NCBI GenBank assembly: GCA_014281115.1
Contig: JACONQ010000016.1
Span: 2,294,001-2,358,000 of the forward strand
Origin: Laburnicola sp. R22_1
Lineage: Eukaryota > Ascomycota > Dothideomycetes > Pleosporales > Didymosphaeriaceae
DNA length: 64,000 nt
Direction: 5' to 3'
Positions 37,017 to 45,920 of the stretch are shown here, piece by piece. Within the stretch, counting starts at the first letter, position 1; each line of letters opens with the position of its first letter. The translations under genes and the position numbers were made by a program. The notes under the pieces were generated by a model. It did no database searches and had not been told where the DNA came from. It worked only from the letters and a program-made list of their open reading frames with translations.

Positions 37017-37974
37017 ATGAACGCCCAGTCCCTCACGCGACTCCCGCAAGTGCCCGTCATGCACGCCCTCGATGCCGCCGTCGTGCGCGCCTTCTACCTC
37101 GCCGCCTCAGCTCTTGTATCGCGACACCACCTCAGCTCTGCGCCCACCCGCTGACCCCGCCGCTGGCTAGATCCTCGTCGTCCACGCCGTGCCCGCCCTG
37201 CGCGACCGCTTCCTTGCCTACGGCTCGCGTGCGACGTCCAAGTCGAAGCCTCGCGCGACGGCCAGCCCGAACGGCATCGGGACGTTCCTCGACTATGCCG
37301 CCACCTTCCAGGTCCCGCACAACTACTTCACGCACTTTTACCTCGTGTCGGTCGCGAGCTCGGTCTTCTGGGGCTGGAAGCTGCGCCTGTGGAATGCCAG
37401 CGGGCAGCTGCCTCTGGTCTGGGGCCTGATGTTGCTCCAGGGCGTGCGGCGGCTGCTCGAGTCGTACGCGTACACGTCGTCGAGCAAGAGCAGGATGTGG
37501 TTTGCGCACTGGATCCTGGGGCTGCTGTTCTACCTGGCGACCAACATCGCCGTTTGGATCGACCTGCGAGCGGACCTTCCCAGCGCGCAATCGACTTCGC
37601 CGACCCCACGCGCCCTCGGCTGGAAGCCGGCCGTTCTCGTCCCAGCTGTGCTCACCGCCCAAGTGCTGCAGCACATCTATCATGCCTACCTCTACCGGCT
37701 CCGGACCCAAAACTCGGGATACCAGCTGCCTGTGCATCCGCTTTTTCCAAACTTGCTCTGTCCCCATTACACGTGTGACATTGCTGTGTACGCCCTGCTG
37801 TCTTTTCTCGGAGCTCCAGCTGGACGTGTCGTAAACTGGACGCTTGCGACGGCGACCATCTTCACGGCGGTGAACCTGGGCATCACAGCGGCGGGGACCA
37901 AGACGTGGTATGAGGAGAAATTCGGGAAAGACAGGGTAGGCGAGCGGAGGCGCATGGTCCCTTTCGTCTGGTAG
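37017..37974 (+). CDS. DFG10: DFG10-like polyprenal/3-oxo-5-alpha-steroid reductase, 300 aa
   Basis: Member of the steroid 5-alpha-reductase family (SRD5A3/Dfg10), an ER membrane enzyme needed to make dolichol for N-glycosylation. Exon 1 is 37017-37115 and exon 2 37171-37974. The 55-bp intron has a GTATCG donor, a CTGAC branch-type site at 37151 and a GGCTAG acceptor, and splicing is phase 0. The join gives the family's N-terminal hydrophobic segment followed by VPALRDRFLAYGSR. Further motifs are VPHNYFTHFY, LQGVRRLLESYAY, and C-terminal LPVHPLFPNLLCPHYTCDI. At least five hydrophobic segments are visible. An internal ATG at 37059 is an alternative start. The length fits the family. The symbol is by homology to the yeast gene. 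Confidence 0.88.
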
Positions 37975-38131
37975 ATAGAATACCCGACTATACCTAATCG
38001 GCCCTTACTCAACTAGCCGCAAAGCCCAATTGGTTCGTTTAGCCATCCCAATGCCGTTACCGCCTTGTAAGCTCACCAGTGCTGCGACGTGAATCCACAG
38101 CTACACAAACCTCTGCACCCCCTCCACCAGT

Positions 38132-38316
38132 TTATGCCCCATATGCAATCCCCTCCTCATTCAACCTATTATAAAGCTCCACCGCCCGCATCGCATCGCA
38201 CGCCAAATCTTCTCGGGCCGACTCGCCCCCGTAATATAATCGCACTCGACACCGCGTTATTCCCATCTCAGCAGTGCCCCACGCCATACCCAACGTAGTA
38301 GCCACATCCGCCCCCA
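38132..38316 (-). pseudogene. Possible aldo/keto reductase C-terminal relic
   Basis: The minus strand encodes VGADVATTLGMAW followed by YGGESAREDL, DAMRAVELYNRLNEE, which resembles the end of K+-channel-beta-type aldo/keto reductases (the ..VAQLALAW .. LGASRPEQL .. NL.A.. pattern). No intact enzyme can be read through to the N-terminal-like piece at 39.4-39.65 kb. Recognition is weak on its own; the matching N-terminal piece raises it. Confidence 0.35.
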
Positions 38317-39429
38317 CCCAACTCCCACCCATCCGCCTCCCCTCTCGCACCCCACCCCATCGCCATACCATACCGTACTTCCCCATCAACAACCCACAGC
38401 GGCGTAAAAAACCAGTCCGTCAACAGTACAGTCAACCGTCCACCCCACCCCAGCGCACGCCTCGCCTCTTATAAAGTTCCCTCCTCATTCATTCGTAAAT
38501 CCCCCCTTTTCCCCTCTACATGTCCCACGCCTCGGAAGCGAAGCGTGCACGAGTACCGGCACCCAGGCTGGCTGAGGCTAATAAGGCTATTATGTGAGGT
38601 TGCGAGACGACGAACATGGGGCCAAGCGAGCGATTGGATCTATCGGGGGTGGGGGGTGGGGGCGGGAAGCGAGATCGAGGAAGCGAGCCCCAAGAGGATG
38701 GATCCATGGCCCCCTGGGGCCCTAGTAGGTAGAGCGCTTTTTTTTTATAGCGTGGTCCCTGTGGGAAGGCGATGGGGCGGTGGGGCGGTTGGTAGGTGAT
38801 GGGTGAGGTGGATAAGTGGAAGCGGTTCTGGTTTTTTTCTATGGGGCGTGGGGCGGGGCAGGGCAGTGGTGGTGCGCGGAGAGGAGAGGATAGGATAGGA
38901 TAGGATGGGATGGGATAGGATGGCTGTGGATGTAGGGGTGTTGTGAGTTAGAGGCGTGAGAGGATGGGCATGCGAGCGGGTTGAGGCTTCGAGCTGTGTT
39001 GTTGATTGAATGATGCGCGGGGCGGGGAGAGAGGGTGGAGGGGGCGCCGGTGCATCCGGTTATCTGGGTGTTGTGGATTGATTGTTGCGCGCTGGTGGCT
39101 TAGGTTATCTGGGTGTGTGTGGTGGTTAGTGGGCGGTGGGCTTCTTTCCGGGTTGAGCTTTGCGAGGCGAGGCGAGGCGAGGCGACGGCGTGCGAAGGGA
39201 CGGTATGGCGGTGGAGCGCTTTCCATAACAGCGTTATACCGTGTACCGAGAGTGCGCGAAGTCTTCTTGATCATGGCGGTGGAGCGGGGACACGCACCTT
39301 CGAAGGTAGGCGGACGGAGTGGTCCAACGGACGCAACGCAAAAGCCGTCAATCAACAACCTTTGTACAAACCACACCATCGTTTCTGCGCTTGCCACATG
39401 CAATTCAAAGTGCTTGCTTGATTGCAGCG
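38317..39429. other. Low-complexity stretch, no gene supported
   Basis: It contains GC-rich simple sequence such as GGGGTGGGGGG near 38645, GATAG/GATGG repeats near 38887-38920 and GAGGC repeats near 39165-39182. It also holds one copy of a 26-bp sequence also found at 19902-19927. If the aldo/keto reductase relic is real, its middle has been lost or scrambled here. Confidence 0.4.
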
Positions 39430-39648
39430 CTGATGCTCGCCGTCGGCGTAGCCCTCTGCGCAGTGCAGTCGCATAGGTTGAAAGGCGGCCTGCGTCGAAG
39501 GCCGCCTGTAGGCACGCGAGAGCGTTTGGCTCGGCGGCCTCGACGTGCGCCCTGCCCCGTACGTGAGCCGCCCGCCGAGCGAGATGGCTGATGATGATAC
39601 TTGGAGGCCGGACGCGCCGAGGAAGCGGTGTTGCATTGAGGGAATCAT
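39430..39648 (-). pseudogene. Aldo/keto reductase N-terminal relic with frameshifts
   Basis: Starting at ATG 39648 or 39636 the minus strand gives QHRFLGASGLQVSS.AISLGG.LTYG, the signature opening of K+-channel-beta-type aldo/keto reductases (RxLGxSGLxVSxxxLGGWxTYG). Further on, LACLQAAFDAG appears in another frame and CAEGYADGE back in the first, matching the usual order xxAxDxGINxFDTAExYxxGxSE. So at least two frameshifts and a Trp-to-Arg change have broken it. The substrate is unknown. Confidence 0.6.
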
Positions 39649-40046
39649 GGCGCGCGATGGAGTCTGGGAACGGAGGTCAAAAACAGAGGAATAGGATAGA
39701 AGGTGGTGTTTTGCGCTGGTGCGCAGAGAGGTCGTGGGTACATACTGTAGCGGGGCACTCACTCACCATGCGAGGGGCGAGCGCGGGCTCGTTGCAGGGG
39801 ACGACTGGATAGTTTGATGACTGGGGACGTCGTTGTGTATTCGGTGTAGTGGTCTAAGCATATCTCGGTGGGCATATAGCGACGGAACACGGTGGTACAT
39901 ACACTGAATAGATTGCTCTAGATAAGCGACGAGAACTTGCAGATCCAAGCACCAACAAGACTCTGATGCATAACTGGAAGCCGAACTAAGAACAACAATT
40001 TTTTCCTTCGTTTGCCGTGCATGTCTCAGGTGCAACGTCTTCTCAA

Positions 40047-40179
40047 TTATTCGACGGTGAAGTCCCAATCGAGCTGGTGCCGGAAGGTGGTGGTCTTGGC
40101 TGGTTCGATCAGATCGACCGGCATCCACTCGCATTGCTTGTCGATGCGACCGCCTCGACCCCAAACTATGGACTTGCGT
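40047..40179 (-). pseudogene. Orphaned C-terminal tail of the F-box-like gene
   Basis: Joining this segment to the gene at 43271 after removing the transposon and one copy of the CTTGCGT duplication continues the same reading frame for 41 more codons (first residues SIVWGRGGR, last DFTVE) and ends at TAA 40049-40047. It has no start or function by itself. This is the distal part of the split gene, left of the hAT element. Confidence 0.75.
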
Positions 40180-43100
40180 CAGACATGCCAACAATCAAGC
40201 CAAACAAGCCGTGGCCTTCGACTTGGCTTGAGGCTTGTTTTGGAGTCATGAGGCTTGGCTTGTTAGGCCTAACAAGCTTTTTTTTGGTAGCTTGGATTGG
40301 AGCTTGATAAACGGCTTGATTGTACTATGTAAGTTTGACCGCCCTGTATAGCAACTACTCACTGCCTGAATCCTCGCTGCACATGCTGTATAGCAAGTCC
40401 ATCTCTGCAGTGCTTATTGGTACCTCCTTAAGCTGGTTGTTGCTGCCCAAACCCGCTTTCTGCCAACGTCGTACGCATTGTATAGCCGCCAATAAATGAG
40501 GTCCCATAGAGCGTCGCCGAGGCTCAAGAAGATCGCCAAGCTCACTAAACATGCGCTCACACTCACAGCTTGATGCTGGAATAGAGAGTACGTCAAGTGC
40601 AAGCTTGCTGAGGGTAGGGTATCGATCGCGCAACGTTACCCAATATTTTATAGGGTTGTTTGCATACTTAGTACCTTTCTTAGCGCGCGGCTCGCTTCTC
40701 CGCCATCGCTCATACTCATCTGGCTTAATATTAATGTTGCCAGTCGCGTTAGGATTGATAAGGCTCTCGATCGCGTCGTCCATGTCGTTGGGGAGCACCG
40801 CGGGGCGCCGACGTACGGGCGGTGAGGTGTTGTACTCCGCCCAAAGCGCGCGAAACGCGCGGTTGTTCTCCTCAAGCCACCCAGGTTTGTCGCTCTAGGC
40901 GATGTCATAGTATGTTTTGTAGTAGGGATGGAGGATTGTAGCAGCGTAGTAGGCTGGAGAGTGGTCAAGCTTGGCGTAGTAAGCGTTGGCTTTCGCCCAA
41001 GCTGCGCGTAGATTGGCAGCAAGGTGGTCTTCAGGCGCTTCGTTGTGCGCGTTATAGTTAACAGCCTTGTAGGCTTTAACGCGCTGCTTGTAGTATGTCA
41101 GGATATGCTCAAAGACTGGAATAATCTTAGCAATCGCGCCAAAATGTCCGCCTTGGCCGCGTCCCTCTAGGCGCTTTGTTGCCGCTTTCAGTGGCCTTAG
41201 AGCGTCCATATACTTAGTAACGACCGCCCAGTCATGCGCTGAGAGCCCGTCAGATCGCATCCATGGCTGCGCCTCTGGAAGCTTATTACCCCGAGTTGTG
41301 GCGTACGTGTCCTCATCGCGGATACGTTTTATGTGATGATTGGCGTACGCAGCGACAGCAGGCTGCAGCTTACAAGCACGCTTAAAGCAAGAGTAGTAGG
41401 AGTTCCAGCGCGTAACGACAGGCTTAACAGGCTTAAGTATCTTGCGGTCTTCGGCTGTCGCGCTTGCAGGCAGGTCGCAGTGTGAGAGACGCTGAAAGTC
41501 AGCAAAAAGCGCATACTGTTGCGGCGTTTTGATGTAGTTAATAACGTCTAACAGGACGCCTAGCGGGCCGTCGCGCCTCCACTTGGTCATAAACTTGCTC
41601 TCTTCAAAAAGCTTGCTGGCGTCGTTGTCGAAAGCATTAGCTTCTTTGCCCCAGAGCAGAGTCTGGCCAACAAGGTTAAGAGTATGAGGGCTGCAGCGGA
41701 GGCGGCGATGAGGCGCGCTGAAACCCATCTCTTGCGCTAACTTACGTACAGCAGCGTCGTTATTACTCGCGTTATCAAGTACGAAGTAACCAACGTTGAG
41801 CGGATTGATGCCGAACTGCTGCATTGTTTGGCTAATAACCTCTGCCATCCTCTCGCCACTATGAGCGCCTGCTAGCAGCGGCAGCGCTATAGGTAAATCC
41901 TGAAGCTCGCCACGCTTGCTGACGAAGTGGGCAACGACACCTAGAAACCCGCGCTTGCCGCCCTTTGTCGTCCAGCTGTCAAAGCTAAGGTGGATCTTGC
42001 TCAGCGCCTGGGACAGCTCCAAGACTACCTGAGGCTTTAGGTGGTCGTAGAGTCGCAAAACAAAGCCTGAGACGCTCGTGCGAGAGGACCACAACGCAGC
42101 CTCGGCCTCTGGGTTAGCAGCCGCAATCAGCTGTCGAAATGCTGGTGACTCAAACTCTCTTAACGGGTGATTGTTCTCGACAAGCCAACTGACGGCAGCA
42201 AGCCTGAAGTGCTGAGTATTGAAGCCGCTGAGTTCATTAGCGACATCTTAAGAGACGCTAATCTTGCCGCCTACAAGGACTCGGCGTAGGTGGCTTATCT
42301 CGCGCTTCTCTGCTTCTTTTCCCGGCGGTAGATAGCCATGACCGCGCTTTTTCTGGCTTAGGTGGCGGGCTGTCGTCGACGTTGACAGCGTCGTCTCATA
42401 TATGCCTGCGCCTCCAGCGTCTATAATCTTGTGCTGATGGCAGTATCGACAGACAAAGAAGAGCCGATTCGGCTCCTTAAGCAGCGCAACGCGGTACCCA
42501 TAAAGGTATACCCAGCTCCTCTTTGCGCGCTATGTCGCTAACGGCTTCATATATTTTAGTATACGCTTGAAATCAAGCCCGTCAAAGTCGTCCTCTAGGT
42601 GCGCGTCCAGGCTCTTGTCACCGTCCTCGTCAACACCCTTGGCGGGCTCTCCGACGTCTGTTGTAGCTACTGTTGCAGCGTCGCTGCCCTCGGTGGGCGG
42701 GACAATACTATCCTCATTCTGCGACTCGCGGAATCGCGACTCAAAGGTAGCTCGCGGCGATAGGCGCTGCGACAGCGTCAATTGCGTATTATCCAGCTCA
42801 ATCGGCTGGGTAGACGTGCCTCGGGCGGCTATTTTGGCGCGTTTGTGCGGCTTAGGGATTGCAGCGCTATTGCGCGCGCGTTTTAACTGCTTCAGCGGCA
42901 TAATAAATAAGCTTAGTGTAGCTGAAAAGACAGGGTGATAGCTAAAGACGCTTGCCGCTGGAGGTGGCTGGCCGCTTACTAGTACTAGTAGGTAACTTAG
43001 CTATCGATAAGCTGACTACCGTACTGGTACAACACCAGAAAAGTGTCGCGAGATCGTCTGTACAGCAGCCTTGAAAACGTTATTAAACTTGGCCTAAAAC

Positions 43101-43270
43101 CACTCTGCTGCCTACTTTTTATCAAGCCTAACAAGCCAAACAATCAAGCCTTCCCTCTTTAGCTTGGCTTGTTAGCAAATTACTACACGTTAGCTTGGAT
43201 TGATAGAACCAAGCCAAGCTCAAGCCAAACAATCAAGCGCTTGTTAGCGGCTTGATTGTTGGCAGGTCTG
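40180..43270 (-). mobile_element. hAT-family DNA transposon, 3091 bp, with TIRs and TSD
   Basis: The ends are inverted: CAGACATGCCAACAATCAAG at 40180 and CAGACCTGCCAACAATCAAG reading back from 43270, at least 22 bp with one mismatch. The direct repeat CTTGCGT flanks both sides (40173-40179 and 43271-43277), fitting an 8-bp hAT duplication with one changed or ambiguous base. Subterminal clusters of the word GGCTTG/CAAGCC occur within about 150 bp of each end, as usual for transposase binding sites. One transposase frame on the minus strand fills the interior. It has inserted in the coding region of an F-box-like gene. Confidence 0.93.
40355..42901 (-). pseudogene. hAT transposase with three in-frame stops
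   Basis: One continuous frame from ATG 42901 to TAG 40355 (848 codons) is interrupted only at 42532-42530 (TAG), 42250-42248 (TAA) and 40897-40895 (TAG). Each is one C/G-to-T/A transition away from Gln or Trp. The order is: a basic nuclear-signal-like N-terminus, a BED-type zinc finger (CRYCHQH..RH..H, about 42.44-42.3 kb), the RNase H-like catalytic region (LSFDSWTTKGG, YFVLDNASNND, RLRCSPHTLNL), and the C-terminal dimerisation domain (YPTLSKLALDVLSIPASSCE, then CERMFSELG). Without readthrough it cannot make a full transposase. Confidence 0.92.
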
Positions 43271-44578
43271 CTTGCGTGTCAGTTCAGACCTGCCTCTATC
43301 TGTAGAAGTGATCATAATGTGGGCCATATCAAACCACCCTCTCATATTGGTGTTGTCCAGTGAAATGCATATCGTCGGATATCCAGGAACTTCCCAGATA
43401 TTGTCGATCCAGTGACTAGTCCTGACCATCTCCTTGAGGGGTGGAGTTTGTGCATTCCAGGTGGTTACAGCATGCTGAGAGTGGCGCCTGAGAGCTTGAA
43501 GAACTTGGCCTACCCTTATGCCTCCATCGTCGCGGATCCGCTCCAAGAATTCGAAATTGTGGTAGCTCCTGTGGCTATAGTGGTCAACCGGGGAAATTTC
43601 TTCCTCAGTAGTAGGTGGCGTAGCTTTGGGGTTATAGAAGAAAAGACCGAGTACTCTACAGGGTGGCTGTGTAAAGAACGTCTGGCCCACGGTGTGGAGA
43701 AAGGAAGAAGACAGCGATCCATTGAGGAGGAAAGAGCAGCCTTGAGATGAGCGATGCAACGCAACCTCGCATTTTCCGCGCCGGACCGACATACGCTGCT
43801 CGAATATGATGGGTAAGTACGGGTTCATCTCGAACTGCGTGAAATCGAACCAAAGGCAGTCGGGGCGTCGAGGAGGCGTCGACATTGGCGCGAAAGGTTG
43901 TTTTATGTTCTGCAGTATCCGGACGGTGTCATCTGAGAGTTGGTTGCTCTCAGTGAGTAGAGCGGGAAGATGAAGGTCGGGTAAACGGCCGAGCCATTGC
44001 CGGGCCAGGCGGGGTAGTTCGGCCTCGAAGCGTGAGATCTCGTCGGGAGTAGGGCGACGCCTTGGTATGGCAGGATCGATTCGCTGCTCAAACTCAACTG
44101 GTGCGGTGAGGGGCACGCCCCAGAATGTTTTGATTACGGACCTAGAAGATGCGCGCCATCGCCACGACACATTCCACGCTGCATATTGAGTCCGCTCGTC
44201 TGTGTAGCCCAGGATGTTATCCAGAATCTCGGGAACGCACAGCGCCCGGTGTTCGGTTTGTGCCGCTTCATGTGCAGGCGGCGAACCTGGTGGACCAGCG
44301 GTGTCAGCGGGTGTATCCGTCGTACGAGGTCCGTTGACGAAGGCAATGCGCTCGTCTATCAACGACAACACTTGCGTTCTCCAACGTTCGAGCGTAAGTG
44401 TCTCAGCTGGCGAGTATGGAGGAGCATACCAGGGGCGTATGTTGCGTCGGTCCCAGTTGAATCCGATCTGTCGCGCCATCATGAGATCCCTCTCTGAACT
44501 GCTGTCGATTCTATCATAGTGATCGTCAAAGTAGAGCGCGGCAAAGGGGTCATGTTCCGAAGTGTATGGAGGAGGCAT
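43244..44578 (-). pseudogene. F-box-like protein gene truncated by hAT insertion
   Basis: An intronless frame from ATG 44578. Residues about 110-155 (LCVPEILDNILGYTDE.TQYAAWNVSWRWR) look like an F-box, the Skp1-binding module of SCF ubiquitin ligases; the rest is an uncharacterised fungal-type C-terminal region. Codon 436 (AAG, 43271) is the last native one. The frame then runs 8 codons into the transposon's terminal repeat and stops at 43244. The missing 41 codons lie beyond the element at 40172-40047, in frame, so the intact gene encoded 477 residues. The protein might still be made in altered form, but the native stop and 3' end are gone. Confidence 0.8.
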
Positions 44579-45007
44579 GTCGCAAACAGATGAGCTCCAG
44601 GGAACCTTGGATGGAGGGGATACGCCGCGCTTTAAACTATCGCGCAGGCAGGAGGAAAATTAGCGTGCTTTGTTCCCACGGTCCGGTGTTCTCATCAACG
44701 CCCACTCCACCCAATCAAGGCTTCCCAAAGCGACCTCTCCAACCAACAGTACCGATGACCTCGAAGCTTCCGACATTCTCAGCTAGTATCCTCGGTTGAG
44801 AGGAGAGCCGACTAGGCAGTAGACGTCACGTGCACTAGCGCTGACTAATGCGCGCTAGCGCGGCTGCCTGGTACTAGTCGCTCTTTGCCCTGCCCCTCCC
44901 CCTCCCACCCCTCTTTCACGACAACCTCCTCCCTCGACTCTCTCTACTAAAGTACGGCACTGTCAAAAATCGACGACCTTGCCCAGTGGGATATATTCTC
45001 TGCGTGT
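44579..45007. promoter_or_regulatory. Upstream region of the F-box-like gene
   Basis: A GC-rich spacer. GACGTCACGTG (44824-44834) combines a CRE-like half with a CACGTG box, and GCGCTAGCGC-type palindromes follow at about 44852-44861. The right part has CT-rich tracts and a TATATTC word near 44991. No further gene is supported. Confidence 0.4.
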
Positions 45008-45086
45008 TTGGCCAGGTGCAGTTGTCCGCGGCGCTGCTTGACCACGGCTAATCTCGGTGCTAGCAATTTTCCCTCTCCGCCTCCAA

Positions 45087-45310
45087 CCTCACCCTCACCT
45101 TCACCGCGCACCGCACCTCTCTTTACCGACGTACCGCTAGCCTCAAGGCCGTCGCCAACGCGCTATTTATACGCGTCCGCCGCCACTCTCTTGATTGGCC
45201 TCACCCTCACCTCCACCGCGCACCGCACCTCTCTTTACCGACGTACCGCTAGCCTCAAGGCCGTCGCCCATGCGCTATTTTTACGCGTCCGCCGCCACTC
45301 TCTTGATTGG
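45087..45310. repeat. 112-bp tandem duplication
   Basis: Units 45087-45198 and 45199-45310 are nearly identical head-to-tail copies beginning CCTCACCCTCACC and ending TTGATTGG, with only a few substitutions. One substitution turns ACGCGC (first copy) into ATGCGC (second copy), creating an ATG at 45270. Confidence 0.9.
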
Positions 45311-45440
45311 CCTCGCGCACTGTGCGACACTCACTGCGCCGACCAAAACGGAGCCTCTCACCCGACACTCGTCGCTTTTGCATCATGGCTACGCCCATCA
45401 CAACGTCGTCGCACGAGCTCTCCCAGAGACTCCTTCATAA
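45270..45440 (+). CDS. Possible small secreted protein (56 aa), doubtful
   Basis: The frame begins MRYFYASAATLLIGLAHCA, a good signal-peptide shape (one positive residue, hydrophobic core, small residues near a likely cleavage site), followed by 37 polar residues rich in His. The ATG exists only in the second copy of the 112-bp duplication. A longer overlapping frame (45008-45739) has no ATG at its listed start and no known domain. No Cys pattern typical of effectors is present. It may be accidental; transcript evidence is absent. Confidence 0.22.
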   Translation: MRYFYASAATLLIGLAHCATLTAPTKTEPLTRHSSLLHHGYAHHNVVARALPETPS

Positions 45441-45739
45441 CACATCATCGTCTGAAGACCTTTTCGCACCTCTTTTCTCGTGCACGCCGCCGCATCATGT
45501 GCACTCGGAGTAAGTTCCAGAAGAATCGTGAAGGTAGACTTCACGACGCGATTGAGCGTCACCAACAAGCTCCCAACGTTTTGCCTGGACCCAAACAAGC
45601 CTCGTCTCGCGGCGCCCGCATCTCCGTCCAGCCCGCACCCCTGCCGCCCACGCAGAGGGAAGAGACGTGGTACTCGTTCACCATAGGCAAGCCTACGAAC
45701 GGCTGCGACTCCGTCGCGACATGTCTGCAGCGGCTCTGA

Positions 45740-45920
45740 GGCAGGCTCATCCCGCAACACCAAGTCTCCGTGACAGTGACTGTCGAACCAGAGTCGGACT
45801 TAACCGGATGGCCGGAACAATCGGATGGTCTTCATCAGCCACAATGTGGCGCTTCCGAGCGATCCGATCTTTCGCTCGGCTCTGCTCACCCCCCCGAAAC
45901 TCAACCAAAATTGACTTTAA
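45740..45920. repeat. Unmutated start of the 2.33-kb repeat unit
   Basis: This GC-normal stretch matches the ends of the AT-rich units at about 48.07-48.24 and 50.40-50.57 kb if C-to-T and G-to-A changes are allowed; for example CTCGGCTCTGCTCACC here corresponds to CTTAGCTTTACTTACC there. It is therefore a copy of the same sequence that escaped mutation. Confidence 0.6.

Noticed and set aside
45008..45739. Plus-strand 243-codon frame
   Set aside because: Its first codon is not ATG, it crosses the 112-bp duplication and reads two different frames of the same repeat, and it shows no known domain.
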